From Frigoribacterium sp. Leaf415 (GTDB taxonomy: Bacteria; Actinomycetota; Actinomycetes; Actinomycetales; Microbacteriaceae): a DNA stretch of 64,000 bases. This document shows, one piece after another, positions 56,051 through 64,000 of this stretch. How positions within the stretch are numbered: the stretch's first letter is position 1; each line of letters starts with the position of its first letter. Under the pieces are notes generated by a model. The model ran no database searches. It worked only from the letters and a program-made list of their open reading frames with translations, and was not told the origin of the DNA. The stretch covers positions 2,166,149 to 2,230,148 of the forward strand of contig NZ_LMQR01000001.1 of assembly GCF_001424645.1 (NCBI RefSeq). The letters run 5' to 3'. A program made the translations under genes and the position numbers.

Positions 56051-57034
56051 TCAGGGGCGCTCGGCGGCCTCGACCACGTTCTTCAGCAGCATGGCCCGGG
56101 TCATCGGCCCGACACCACCCGGCACGGGCGACTGGAAGCCCGCCACCGCGGCGACCGCGGGGTCGACGTCCCCGCGCAGCTTGTACTTGCCCGTCTCGTC
56201 GTTCAGCACACGGGTGATGCCGACGTCGATCACGGCGGCCCCGGGCTTCACCCAGTCCGGCTTGACGAGCCCGGCGACGCCGGCGGCGGCCACGACGATG
56301 TCGGCCCGACGTACCTCGGCGGCCACGTCGACCGTCCGCGAGTGCGTCAGCGTCGCCGTCGCCTCGAGGCGGGTCAGCAGCAGCCCGAGCGGGCGCCCCA
56401 CCGTCAGCCCCTGCCCGATGATCGTGACGTGCGTCCCCGCGATCGGGATGTCGTAGGCGTGCAACATCTCGACGATTCCGCGCGGCGTGCACGGCAGGGG
56501 CGTGTCGATCGAGCCCTTGCCACCCGGCACCGCCAGCACGAGCTCGCCGAGGTTGACCGGGTGCAGACCGTCGGCGTCCTTGGCCGGGTCCATCAGTTCG
56601 AGCATCGCCGTGGGGTCGATGCCGGCGGGCAGCGGCAGCTGGATGATGAACGCCGTGACCGCGGGGTCGGCGTTCATCGTCTCGATGGCCTGACGGATCT
56701 CGGCCTCGGTCGCCGTGTCGGGCAGGTCGATGCGGATGGACTCGATGCCGACCTCGGCGCAGTCACGGTGCTTGCCCGCGACGTAGGACAACGAGCCGGG
56801 GTTCGCCCCGACCAGGATCGTGCCGAGCCCTGGCGCGACGCCGCGGGCCTTGAGGGCGTCCACCCGGAGGCGCAGGTCGTCCTTGACGGCGGCGGCCAGA
56901 GCCGTCCCGTCGAGCTTCACCGCGGACGAATCGTCACCGGCGACGAAACGGGTGCGCTCGACGCCCCCCGTGCCGTGTGACGAGCCCTCGACCCCGACGC
57001 CCGCCGGAGCCCCGGCCGTGACGTCAGCGCTCAC
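56051..57034 (-). CDS. folD: Bifunctional methylenetetrahydrofolate dehydrogenase / methenyl cyclohydrolase
   Basis: A 327-residue FolD with the catalytic Lys motif [19 protein letters not shown], the substrate motif [12 protein letters not shown], the NADP loop [16 protein letters not shown] and a C-terminal [15 protein letters not shown] segment ([12 protein letters not shown]). The first 40 residues form an extra low-complexity extension. It interconverts 5,10-methylene- and 10-formyl-tetrahydrofolate. The GTG start overlaps the glyA stop (GTGA), making a one-carbon operon with glyA. Confidence 0.95.
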   Translation of the reverse strand: MSADVTAGAPAGVGVEGSSHGTGGVERTRFVAGDDSSAVKLDGTALAAAVKDDLRLRVDALKARGVAPGLGTILVGANPGSLSYVAGKHRDCAEVGIESIRIDLPDTATEAEIRQAIETMNADPAVTAFIIQLPLPAGIDPTAMLELMDPAKDADGLHPVNLGELVLAVPGGKGSIDTPLPCTPRGIVEMLHAYDIPIAGTHVTIIGQGLTVGRPLGLLLTRLEATATLTHSRTVDVAAEVRRADIVVAAAGVAGLVKPDWVKPGAAVIDVGITRVLNDETGKYKLRGDVDPAVAAVAGFQSPVPGGVGPMTRAMLLKNVVEAAERP

Positions 57035-58353
57035 GCGTAGAGCGGGAACGCGTCGGTCAGCGCCTTGACGCGGGCCGCGAGGGCCGCGATGTCGGGCGAC
57101 GGCATCAGCGTGAGCGCGATGATGTCGGCGACCTCGGCGAACTCGGCGTCCGAGAAGCCGCGGGTGGCGAGCGCCGACGTGCCGATGCGCACGCCCGAGG
57201 TGACCATCGGCGGGCGAGGGTCCCACGGCACCGAGTTGCGGTTCACCGTGATGCCGACGTCGTGCAGCAGGTTCTCGGCCTGCTTGCCGTCGACCTCGCT
57301 GGCGCGCAGGTCGACGAGCACCAGGTGCACGTCGGTGCCACCGGTCAGCACATCCACCCCGGCGGCCTTGGCGTCGTCGGCGGTCAGGCGGGCGGCCAGG
57401 GCCTGGGCACCGCGGATGGTGCGCTCCTGACGGTCCTTGAACTCGGGCTCGGCGGCGAGCTTGAACGCCGTCGCCTTGGCCGCGATGACGTGCATCAGCG
57501 GGCCGCCCTGCTGGCCGGGGAACACGGCCGAGTTGAGCTTCTTGAACAGCGGCTCGTGGTTCGAGAGGATCACGCCCGAGCGGGGACCCGCGAGGGTCTT
57601 GTGCACGGTCGACGAGACGACGTGCGCGTGCGGCAGGGGCGACGGGTGCAGGCCCGCGGCGACGAGGCCGGCGAAGTGCGCCATGTCGACCCAGAGGTAG
57701 GCGCCCACCTCGTCGGCGATGGCGCGGAAGGCCGCAAAGTCGAGCTGACGGGGGTAGGCCGACCAGCCGGCGATGATGACCTTGGGCTGGTGCTCGATCG
57801 CCTGGCGACGGACGACGTCCATGTCGATCAGGTAGGTCTCGGGGTCGACCTCGTAGGCCACGGCCTTGTACATCTTGCCCGAGAAGTTGAGCTTCATGCC
57901 GTGGGTCAGGTGGCCGCCGTGCGACAGCTCGAGGCCGAGGATCGTGTCGCCGATGTCGGCGATCGCCGCGAGCACGGCGGCGTTCGCCTGGGCGCCCGAG
58001 TGGGGCTGCACGTTGGCGAAGTCGGCGCCGAACAGCGACTTGGCGCGCTCGATGGCGAGGTTCTCGGCGACGTCGACGAACTCGCAGCCGCCGTAGTAGC
58101 GGCGACCCGGGTAGCCCTCGGCATACTTGTTCGTCAGCACCGAGCCCTGCGACTCGAGCACGGCGCGCGGCACGAAGTTCTCGGACGCGATCATCTCGAG
58201 GTAGTCGCGCTGGCGCCCGAGCTCTTGCTCGAGGACGGCGGCGATCTCGGGGTCGACGACCGAGAGCGGCTGGTTGAAGGTCGACGGCTGGCGGTCGGTC
58301 GACGCGGGGGTCGAGCCGGCGGACGAAGCGGCGGTCTGGTCGGAGATGGTCAC
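57031..58353 (-). CDS. glyA: Serine hydroxymethyltransferase
   Basis: A 440-residue PLP enzyme. Key segments are [35 protein letters not shown] and the PLP-Lys motif [16 protein letters not shown]. It converts serine plus tetrahydrofolate to glycine and methylene-tetrahydrofolate, which FolD then uses. The GTG at 58353 has AAGGAG at the right distance; the in-frame upstream extension lacks one. The 180-bp leader to the divergent clpS shows no recognisable riboswitch. Confidence 0.96.
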   Translation of the reverse strand: MTISDQTAASSAGSTPASTDRQPSTFNQPLSVVDPEIAAVLEQELGRQRDYLEMIASENFVPRAVLESQGSVLTNKYAEGYPGRRYYGGCEFVDVAENLAIERAKSLFGADFANVQPHSGAQANAAVLAAIADIGDTILGLELSHGGHLTHGMKLNFSGKMYKAVAYEVDPETYLIDMDVVRRQAIEHQPKVIIAGWSAYPRQLDFAAFRAIADEVGAYLWVDMAHFAGLVAAGLHPSPLPHAHVVSSTVHKTLAGPRSGVILSNHEPLFKKLNSAVFPGQQGGPLMHVIAAKATAFKLAAEPEFKDRQERTIRGAQALAARLTADDAKAAGVDVLTGGTDVHLVLVDLRASEVDGKQAENLLHDVGITVNRNSVPWDPRPPMVTSGVRIGTSALATRGFSDAEFAEVADIIALTLMPSPDIAALAARVKALTDAFPLYA

Positions 58354-58535
58354 GGAGGACTCCTTGGCACACGGGACGGACGGAGGTCGGATGTCGTGGC
58401 CCAGGCGTACGGCCACGCACGTGTGTCAGTCGCTCCCCGATGGTGACCATCTGAACGCCAGTCGCGACCCGCCCAGCATAACAAGACGACCTCCGGGCGG
58501 GAACCCGCTCGGCGACCGTGTGACACCCTGGACGG

Positions 58536-58841
58536 GTGAGCCTCACCCTCGACGACACCCGCACGGGAACGGAGGCCGACCCGCGCCTCCTGACCTCGCC
58601 CGACACCCCCTGGGTGACGCTCGTCTGGGACGACCCGGTCAACCTGATGACCTACGTCACCCACGTCTTCGAGACCTACTTCGGCTTCGGCCGGGCCGAG
58701 GCGAAGCGCCTCATGATGCGCGTGCACACCGAGGGCCATGCGGTCGTTGCCACGGGCAACCGGGAAGAGATGGAGCGCCACGTCGAGGCGATGCACGACT
58801 ACGGCCTGTGGGCGACCCTCGCGAAGCAGGACGAGGCGTGA
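58536..58841 (+). CDS. clpS: ATP-dependent Clp protease adaptor ClpS
   Basis: A 101-residue adaptor. The N-degron-binding core is [20 protein letters not shown], then [18 protein letters not shown] with the conserved His. It delivers N-end-rule substrates to ClpAP/ClpCP. The flexible N-terminus contains an AGGAGGCGCGG word encoding DPRLL (58582). GTG start with CACCCT 6 nt upstream, possibly leaderless. The stop overlaps the DUF2017 start. Confidence 0.94.
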   Translation: MSLTLDDTRTGTEADPRLLTSPDTPWVTLVWDDPVNLMTYVTHVFETYFGFGRAEAKRLMMRVHTEGHAVVATGNREEMERHVEAMHDYGLWATLAKQDEA

Positions 58842-59314
58842 CGCTCGTGCCGTTCGTCCGCCCGCGGGGCGGCGACGAGATCCGTGTGCGGCTCGACGCC
58901 GACGAGCGGGGGCTGCTCACCGACCTGGTCGGTCAGCTGGTGTCTCTGCTCGAGAACGGGGACGAGGGCGATCCGGCCCTGGCGCGCCTCCTGCCGGCGG
59001 CGTACCGCGACGACGCCGAGGCGGCGGCCGAGTTCCGCCGGTTCACGGCCGACGACCTCACGCGGCGCAAGATCGAGAACGGCCGAGCCGTGCTGGCCGC
59101 GCTCGGCGAACCGGGCACGACGCTCGACCGCGCGGCACAGCAGTCCTGGCTGCGCACCTTGAACGACCTGCGGCTCACCCTCGGCGAGCGCCTCGGGGTC
59201 ACGGGCGAGGGCGTCCCCGTGAGCGACGACCGACAGCTGCAGGCGATGGGCCACGTCTTCGACTGGCTGGGCTACCTGCAGGAGGCGCTGCTGCGGTCCC
59301 TGCCCAAGGGCTGA
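58838..59314 (+). CDS. DUF2017 family protein
   Basis: A 158-residue helical protein starting [19 protein letters not shown], with the DUF2017 pattern [16 protein letters not shown] and [20 protein letters not shown]. It regularly follows clpS in actinobacteria, here with a GTGA overlap, so a role with the Clp adaptor is plausible though untested. One dispersed-word copy (58983) lies inside. Confidence 0.88.
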   Translation: MTLVPFVRPRGGDEIRVRLDADERGLLTDLVGQLVSLLENGDEGDPALARLLPAAYRDDAEAAAEFRRFTADDLTRRKIENGRAVLAALGEPGTTLDRAAQQSWLRTLNDLRLTLGERLGVTGEGVPVSDDRQLQAMGHVFDWLGYLQEALLRSLPKG

Positions 59315-59366
59315 CCCAGCGCTCTGGGTCCCGACGCGCGACCCGGCGACCCGGCGTGGCGAGGGC

Positions 59367-59552
59367 CTAGCGGTTCTCCTTCGGGAACACGACCCAGAGC
59401 ACGAGGTACACGAGCACCTGCGGCCCGGGCAGGATGATCGACAGCACGAAGATCAGGCGCACCAGGAAGGCGCTGATGCCGAAGCGGTTCGCGAGGGCGG
59501 CGCAGACTCCGGCGATGATCTTGCCGCGGCGGGGACGAGTGAGGGAGGCCAT
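59367..59552 (-). CDS. PspC-domain small membrane protein
   Basis: A 61-residue protein matching the PspC/phage-shock C domain: RGKIIAGVCAALANRFGIS then FLVRLIFVLSIILPGPQ and VLVYLVLWVVFPKENR, with two membrane segments and the conserved final FP. It probably acts in envelope-stress sensing. CATGCT lies 7 nt before the ATG. Convergent with DUF2017 and divergent from the ABC-F gene. Confidence 0.9.
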   Translation of the reverse strand: MASLTRPRRGKIIAGVCAALANRFGISAFLVRLIFVLSIILPGPQVLVYLVLWVVFPKENR

Positions 59553-59631
59553 GCCCCCGAGCATGCCAGCCCCGCCTGGAGGGCGCCAGGGCTGCCGCGC
59601 GGGCCGGTGCCCGGTACGCGAGAATGGCCGG

Positions 59632-61323
59632 ATGAGCGCTTCACTCGTGGCCAAGGGCCTGGCCGGCGGCCACGGCCACCGCACCCTCTTCGACGACCTC
59701 GACCTGACCGTCGCCCCGGGCGACGTCGTGGGTGTGGTGGGCGTGAACGGGGCCGGCAAGTCGACGTTGCTGCGCCTCCTCGCGGGGGTCGACGAGCCGC
59801 AGGCCGGCACGATCACCCTCAGCCCCGGCGACGCCTTCGTCGGCTGGCTGCCACAAGAGCACGAGCGCGTGCCCGGCGAGACCGTCGCCGACTACATCGG
59901 CCGCCGCACCGGCAGCACGCAGGCGACCGCCGAGATGGACGCCGCCGCGGCGGCCCTCGGCGACCCCGACCCGGCCCCGCGACCCGACGGCCTCGAGCCG
60001 GCCGACGCCTACTCGACCGCCCTCGACCGGTGGCTCGCCAGCGGCGCCGCCGACCTCGACGACCGTCTGCCCCAGGTGCTCGCCGACCTCGGCCTCGACC
60101 GTGACGGCGACGGAGCCGTCGGCCCCGACAGCCCGATGACCGGCCTCAGCGGCGGCCAGGCCGCCCGCGTCGGCCTCGCCGCCCTGCTGCTCAGCCGCTT
60201 CGACGTCGCGCTGCTCGACGAACCCACCAACGACCTCGACCTCGACGGCCTCGAACGACTCGAGCGATTCGTGCAGGGGCAGCGCGGCGGCATCGTCCTT
60301 GTCAGCCACGATCGCGAGTTCCTCGCCCGGTGCGTCACGAAGGTGCTCGAACTCGACCTCGCGCAGTCGTCGAACCGCGTCTTCGGCGGCGGCTACGACG
60401 CCTACCTCGACGAGCGCGAGACGGCCCGCCGTCACGCCCGCGAGGCCTACGACGAGTTCGCCGAGAAGAAGGCCGACCTCGTCGGTCGTGCCCGGACGCA
60501 GCGCGAGTGGTCGAGCCAGGGCGTCCGCAACGCGATGAAGAAGGCGCCCGACAACGACAAGATCCGCCGCAAGGCGTCGGCCGAGTCGAGCGAGAAGCAG
60601 GCCCAGAAGGTCCGCCAGATGGAGAGCCGCATCGCCCGCCTCGACGAGGTCGACGAACCCCGGAAGGAGTGGCAGCTCGAGTTCACCATCGGCGCGGCCC
60701 CCCGGTCGAGCTCGGTCGTCTCGACCCTGAGCGGCGCCGTGTTCCGCCAGGGCGACCCCGCCACGGGCGAGTTCGTGCTCGGCCCGGTCTCGCTGCAGGT
60801 GGACGGCGGCGACCGCATCGGCATCACCGGCCCGAACGGCGCCGGCAAGTCGACCCTGCTGCGCGGCCTGCTCGGCCGCCAGGCCCCGAGCGAAGGAGGC
60901 GCGAGTCGCGGAGCCAGCATCGCCGTCGGTGAGATCGACCAGGCCCGCGCACTCCTGGCCGGTGACGTGCCGTTGGCCGACGCGTTCGAGGCGCTCGTGC
61001 CGGACTGGCCCCAGGCCGAGGTGCGGACGCTGCTCGCCAAGTTCGGGCTGAAAGCGGACCACGTCTCGCGCCCGGTCGACGAGCTCTCGCCCGGCGAGCG
61101 GACCCGCGCCGGCCTCGCGCTGCTGCAGGCCCGCGGCGTCAACGTGCTCGTGCTCGACGAGCCCACGAACCACCTCGACCTCGCCGCCATCGAGCAGCTC
61201 GAGCAGGCCCTCGAGTCGTACGACGGCACGCTGCTGCTCGTCACCCACGACCGGCGCATGCTCGAGACGGTCCGGCTCGACCGCCACTGGAGGGTCGAGG
61301 GCGGCACCGTCACCGAATCGTGA
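59632..61323 (+). CDS. ABC-F family ATPase (ribosome-associated, possible antibiotic resistance)
   Basis: A 563-residue protein with two ATPase domains and no membrane segments. Domain 1: Walker A GVNGAGKSTLL, LSGGQAARVG, LLDEPTNDLDL. Domain 2: GPNGAGKSTLL, LSPGERTRAG, VLDEPTNHLDL. The linker between them (ARTQREWSSQGVRNAMKKAP and following) is charged and helical, like the P-site-tRNA interaction motif. ABC-F proteins act on ribosomes as translation or resistance factors. One dispersed word (60895) lies in domain 2 at SEGGASRG, a variable loop. Confidence 0.92.
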   Translation: MSASLVAKGLAGGHGHRTLFDDLDLTVAPGDVVGVVGVNGAGKSTLLRLLAGVDEPQAGTITLSPGDAFVGWLPQEHERVPGETVADYIGRRTGSTQATAEMDAAAAALGDPDPAPRPDGLEPADAYSTALDRWLASGAADLDDRLPQVLADLGLDRDGDGAVGPDSPMTGLSGGQAARVGLAALLLSRFDVALLDEPTNDLDLDGLERLERFVQGQRGGIVLVSHDREFLARCVTKVLELDLAQSSNRVFGGGYDAYLDERETARRHAREAYDEFAEKKADLVGRARTQREWSSQGVRNAMKKAPDNDKIRRKASAESSEKQAQKVRQMESRIARLDEVDEPRKEWQLEFTIGAAPRSSSVVSTLSGAVFRQGDPATGEFVLGPVSLQVDGGDRIGITGPNGAGKSTLLRGLLGRQAPSEGGASRGASIAVGEIDQARALLAGDVPLADAFEALVPDWPQAEVRTLLAKFGLKADHVSRPVDELSPGERTRAGLALLQARGVNVLVLDEPTNHLDLAAIEQLEQALESYDGTLLLVTHDRRMLETVRLDRHWRVEGGTVTES

Positions 61324-61381
61324 GCCCGCCGACGACGCTGCCGGTGAACGACTCCCCCGGGCCTCGACTACCGTCGTCGTC

Positions 61382-62551
61382 ATGACCCGAACCACCCGAC
61401 TGGTCGCGGTCGCCGTCGCCCTTGCCCTGCTCACGGGCTGCACCGCGAACCCGACAACCCCGAGCGAGCCCACGGGCGGCGCCTCCGCGGACGGGACCTC
61501 GTCGGCCCTGCCGACCCGCGCCTCCTCGGAGCTCGCCGACTGGGCCACCGCCCTCGACGACCGTGACGACTACTCCGCCCGCTGGGTCGCCGTCGGCGAC
61601 TCGATCTCCGAGGGCATGGGCGCCTCGACCGTGGACTCCCGCTGGATCGACCTGACCCTCGACGGCCTGCGCGAGCGCTACCCGACCGACGACGTGCCGG
61701 GCGGGGTCGGCTACCGGCCGGCCGCGTTCGCCGTCGCTCCCCCGGCGTCGACCTGGGCGCGCTGGGCCTCGAGCAGCGAGGGGTCGGTGTCGGCCTCGTC
61801 CCGCACCGCCGACCTCGGCTACCGCTCGGTCACGCTCGGCGCCGGCGCGACCACGACGTACCCGTTCACGGGCACCGACCTCGACCTCTGGTGGTCGAGC
61901 GGCCGCGGCACCTTCAGCTACACGGTCGACGACGGCGACGCGGTCGAGGTCGACACGCGCGACTCGATGGCCACCAGCGGCATCTCGTCCGTGACCGGGC
62001 TCGACGCGGGGGCCCACACCGTGACGATCCACGCCGAGACGCCCGTCGACATCGAGGGCCTGACCGCCTTCGACGGGGATCGCGACCGCGGCATCACGCT
62101 CTTCGACTCGTCCCGCTCCGGCGCCACGGCCCGCACCTTCACGGCCGACCTGCCCGGGTACCTCGACTCGATCGCCGCGACGAAACCCGACCTCGTCACG
62201 ATCACGCTCGGCGCCAACGACGCGTTCAGCCGCACGCCGGACCAGTTCGAGGACGACTACCGCACCCTGATCGACGGCCTGCAGAGCCTCGACGACCCGC
62301 CGTCGGTCATGCTGATGGGCGAGTTCGTGCCCGGGACGAACCTCACCGAGGGCTTGGCCGGGGACGCGTCCGAGTACGACGCCGTCGTGCAGCGACTCGC
62401 CCACGAGACCGGCAGTGCCTACATCGACCTCGCCGACGCGCTGCCGGCCGACGGGGTCGCCTCGTTGCTCTCGGCCGACGGGGTGCACCCGAACGACGCC
62501 GGCCAGCGCGTCATCGCCGACTACGTGCTCGAGCAGCTCAGCGTCGGCTGA
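61382..62551 (+). CDS. SGNH/GDSL-family lipoprotein hydrolase
   Basis: A 389-residue lipoprotein with lipobox LLTGC (Cys20). Catalytic blocks of the SGNH family: VAVGDSISEGMG (Ser), ITLGANDAF (Asn) and DGVHPNDAG (Asp/His). A central beta-rich insert (residues ~150-240) resembles a carbohydrate-binding or N-terminal CE2-like domain. It probably deacylates an exported polysaccharide or lipid. TACCGT lies 7 nt before the ATG. An AGGAGGCGCGG word (61517) encodes TRASS in the linker. Confidence 0.88.
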   Translation: MTRTTRLVAVAVALALLTGCTANPTTPSEPTGGASADGTSSALPTRASSELADWATALDDRDDYSARWVAVGDSISEGMGASTVDSRWIDLTLDGLRERYPTDDVPGGVGYRPAAFAVAPPASTWARWASSSEGSVSASSRTADLGYRSVTLGAGATTTYPFTGTDLDLWWSSGRGTFSYTVDDGDAVEVDTRDSMATSGISSVTGLDAGAHTVTIHAETPVDIEGLTAFDGDRDRGITLFDSSRSGATARTFTADLPGYLDSIAATKPDLVTITLGANDAFSRTPDQFEDDYRTLIDGLQSLDDPPSVMLMGEFVPGTNLTEGLAGDASEYDAVVQRLAHETGSAYIDLADALPADGVASLLSADGVHPNDAGQRVIADYVLEQLSVG

Positions 62552-62590
62552 GCCGCGGCACGGCTCGGCACGGCTCGGCTGGGCGTCGCT

Positions 62591-62654
62591 GCGCCGAGTG
62601 GGCAGAAGATGCTGCTCACACGTCGGCGAAGAGCATCTTCTGCCCACTCGGCGC
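62591..62654. repeat. Long-stem inverted repeat, copy 1
   Basis: Perfect 23-bp stem (GCGCCGAGTGGGCAGAAGATGCT and complement) with an 18-nt loop, 40 bp after the SGNH gene; probably a bidirectional terminator between convergent genes. Confidence 0.85.
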
Positions 62655-62687
62655 CCGTGCCCGCCCGCGCTCGCCCGCACGTGACGT

Positions 62688-62743
62688 CGAGTGGGCAGGA
62701 GATGTCGCTCGCAGCCGGACGGAGAGCATCTTCTGCCCACTCG
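62688..62743. repeat. Long-stem inverted repeat, copy 2
   Basis: 17-bp stem CGAGTGGGCAGGAGATG with its near-complement (one G-T). Its inner ATGTCGCTCG (62702-62711) could instead pair with CGAGCGACAT at 62742-62751, an alternative fold. Confidence 0.8.
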
Positions 62744-62820
62744 AGCGACATGTCGGCAGAGGAGTGGGTGGACGAGGAGGCGCGGGCGCGTCACGAGGAC
62801 GACGCCCGCCCCGGCGCGGC

Positions 62821-63441
62821 TCAGTCGAAGAGGCCGTAGGCGGCGTCGAGCGTCTCGTCGGTGCTGAGCGGGGCGGCGTCGCCCGCACCCGTCGCCGTGA
62901 CGGCGATCAGGCCGTGCGGCGAGAGGATCGTGCTGGCCGACGCCGTGATGCCCTGCTGCGTCACCGTCTGCGAGAACGCCTGGCCGCCGAACGCCCCGAC
63001 GCGCGAGTCGTCGACGGTCTCGACCCCCTCGGTGCCCTCGATCTGCGAGGTCTGGGCGCTGATGTCGTCGGCGCTGAACTCCTGGCGTTGGGCGAGGACG
63101 ACGATCGCCGTCACGTCGGCCGCGTCGGTGGCCTCGGTGGTCGGGGTCGCCCACTGGCAGTTCGCCTGGTCGCCCGAGAACGTGCTGTCGTCGCGCAGCT
63201 CGAGTCCGTCCACCACGCCGCCGAGCGCCGAACCGACGTCGTCGCAGCTGGCGAGGTCGTCGAAGGTGCCCTCGCCGGACGCGGTCGACCCCGAGCCGCT
63301 CGAGCCGGCCGACGACCCGCCGGAACCGGCGTCGTCACCGCCACCCGCGCCTCCTGAGGTGCAGCCGGCGAGCAGCAGGCCGAGGGCGAGCACGCCCGTG
63401 GTGGTGGCCGTCACGGCCGCTCTGCGCGTGGTCGTGGTCAT
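62821..63441 (-). CDS. DUF3558-like secreted lipoprotein
   Basis: A 206-residue lipoprotein with a signal peptide ending in the lipobox LLLAGC (Cys27), a Gly/Ser-rich linker, and a beta-rich domain with two cysteines (LASCDDVG and DQANCQW) in the arrangement of DUF3558-type actinobacterial lipoproteins. Function unknown. GGAG lies before the ATG at 63441. A dispersed word (63346) encodes Gly-Gly-Ala-Gly in the linker. Confidence 0.8.
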   Translation of the reverse strand: MTTTTRRAAVTATTTGVLALGLLLAGCTSGGAGGGDDAGSGGSSAGSSGSGSTASGEGTFDDLASCDDVGSALGGVVDGLELRDDSTFSGDQANCQWATPTTEATDAADVTAIVVLAQRQEFSADDISAQTSQIEGTEGVETVDDSRVGAFGGQAFSQTVTQQGITASASTILSPHGLIAVTATGAGDAAPLSTDETLDAAYGLFD

Positions 63442-63577
63442 CGGGGACTCCCTCGTGATCTGCCTCGGACTCGCTGCGCCCGGTGCTGTCGTCACCCTAA
63501 CGAGGGGCACCTCCGAGGACCCCGACGGGGCCACCGCCGCCGCCATCACCGCCAGCGCCGCCACCGCCACACCGCCG

Positions 63578-63619
63578 ATGTGCCGTCGAACCACACATGT
63601 GCGTAGCTCGACGGCACAT
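63578..63619. repeat. Inverted repeat between the photolyase and DUF3558-like genes
   Basis: Perfect 12-bp arms ATGTGCCGTCGA and TCGACGGCACAT around an 18-nt loop that itself contains CACATGTG. Located about 80 bp after the photolyase stop, so probably its terminator. Confidence 0.7.
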
Positions 63620-63696
63620 GGGTGGTTCCACTCCGACCGGTGCTCGCGAAGGGAGGCGATGGCCCGGCCCCGACGCCGACGCCACCGCGCCGCGCG

Positions 63697-64000
63697 TCAC
63701 CAGGTCGTGCGGGTGCGCTCCTGCTCGACGACGGCCTCGCGGTCGGAGAGCCCGCGCAGCCCGGCGAACTGCTGGCCCATGCGCGGGTTGCCCGCGAGCA
63801 CCGGCTCGACGCGGTCGAGGAACGCCCAGTACCCGGCGGTCACCGGGCAGGCGTCCTCGCCGAGCCGCTTCTTCGGGTCGAACCGGCACGAGCCGCAGTG
63901 GTCGGTCATGCGGTTGATGTACGCACCACCCGACGCGTACGGCTTGGTCGCGACGATGCCGCCGTCGGCGTGCTGCGACATGCCCACGACGTTGGCGGGC
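63697..64000 (-). CDS. Cryptochrome/photolyase-related protein, 3' part only
   Basis: The C-terminal ~100 residues of a gene entering from the right edge. It reads PANVVGMSQHADGG, then VATKPYASGGAYINRM and TDHCGSCRFDPKKRLGEDACPVT. The cysteines and the ATKPYxxGGxYI block are typical of the iron-sulfur bacterial photolyase/cryptochrome group (PhrB-like), which repairs UV-induced lesions. The FAD pocket is outside the window. Confidence 0.88.
   Translation of the reverse strand, partial: PANVVGMSQHADGGIVATKPYASGGAYINRMTDHCGSCRFDPKKRLGEDACPVTAGYWAFLDRVEPVLAGNPRMGQQFAGLRGLSDREAVVEQERTRTTW

Noticed and set aside
55249..56456. Several open frames through the repeat array
   Set aside because: They simply translate the 19-bp repeats (runs such as HHATGTAP) and have no start signals; the repeats explain them.
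58354..58535. Riboswitch in the glyA leader
   Set aside because: No glycine, tetrahydrofolate or SAM aptamer core could be recognised by eye; a covariance-model search would be decisive.

Overview
This window comes from a high-GC Gram-positive actinobacterium, most likely a member of the Microbacteriaceae. The evidence is the very high GC, the frequent GTG starts and GTGA/ATGA stop-start overlaps, and marker genes: mycothiol synthase (mshD), an orphan GlnR-type regulator, CarD next to a fused ispDF, SenX3/RegX3, sigK/rskA, DUF4032, DUF5997 and DUF2017 proteins. It reads as a core chromosomal segment. There is no integrase, transposase, phage gene or CRISPR array. The family assignment is inference from gene content, not from a database search.

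Layout. 0-10 kb: truncated TetR gene, MFS exporter, small proteins, SDR, a divergent LysR-substrate-domain/DUF5997 pair, zinc metallopeptidase, quinone oxidoreductase, divergent PfkB and ROK sugar kinases, zinc alcohol dehydrogenase. 10-19 kb: MarR with a DHA2 drug exporter, AI-2E-type permease, metallophosphoesterase, membrane-anchored DsbA-like protein, MsiK-type ABC ATPase, DUF4032. 19-24 kb: carD-ispDF-cysS-rlmB, an overlapping operon. 24-28 kb: RegX3/SenX3 divergent from phoU, then gpmA. 28-36 kb: methyltransferase, a 38-aa membrane protein with nitrobindin-like, YgfZ and FUSC genes, glnR-mshD. 36-39.5 kb: racemase and NCS1 permease divergent from an XRE/cupin regulator. 39.6-47.2 kb: ppk and a MutT1-like gene, then pstSCAB behind a PHO box. 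47-50 kb: rskA/sigK, a large empty stretch, a conserved hypothetical and tRNA-Lys. 50.8-55.1 kb: Leloir genes (galM, DeoR regulator, galT, galK). 55.1-56.05 kb: a composite hairpin and direct-repeat array. 56-64 kb: glyA-folD, clpS-DUF2017, PspC, ABC-F, two lipoproteins and the 3' part of a photolyase gene.

Phosphate is the main physiological theme. Two sets of 11-bp-spaced PhoP-box-like repeats, one upstream of phoU and one upstream of pstS, link senX3/regX3, phoU, pstSCAB and possibly ppk into one regulon. Separate small modules handle galactose, hydantoin or allantoin-type nucleobases, drug efflux and nitrogen/mycothiol.

Two features are not explained by gene annotation. The first is a 10-bp word, AGGAGGCGCG, present about 39 times on either strand, against fewer than one expected from base composition. 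It lies between genes (three times as perfect or near-perfect inverted pairs forming terminator-like stems), inside variable parts of proteins, and as ribosome binding sites. This distribution resembles DNA-uptake sequences. The second is the 55.15-56.03 kb array, in which about twenty 19-bp units, each a copy of one arm of a hairpin, alternate with four copies of that hairpin and three copies of a second, covarying hairpin. In addition, many genes carry a TANNNT box 6-7 nt before the start codon, so leaderless transcription appears common; this was used to choose several starts. All counts were made by reading the sequence, without software.
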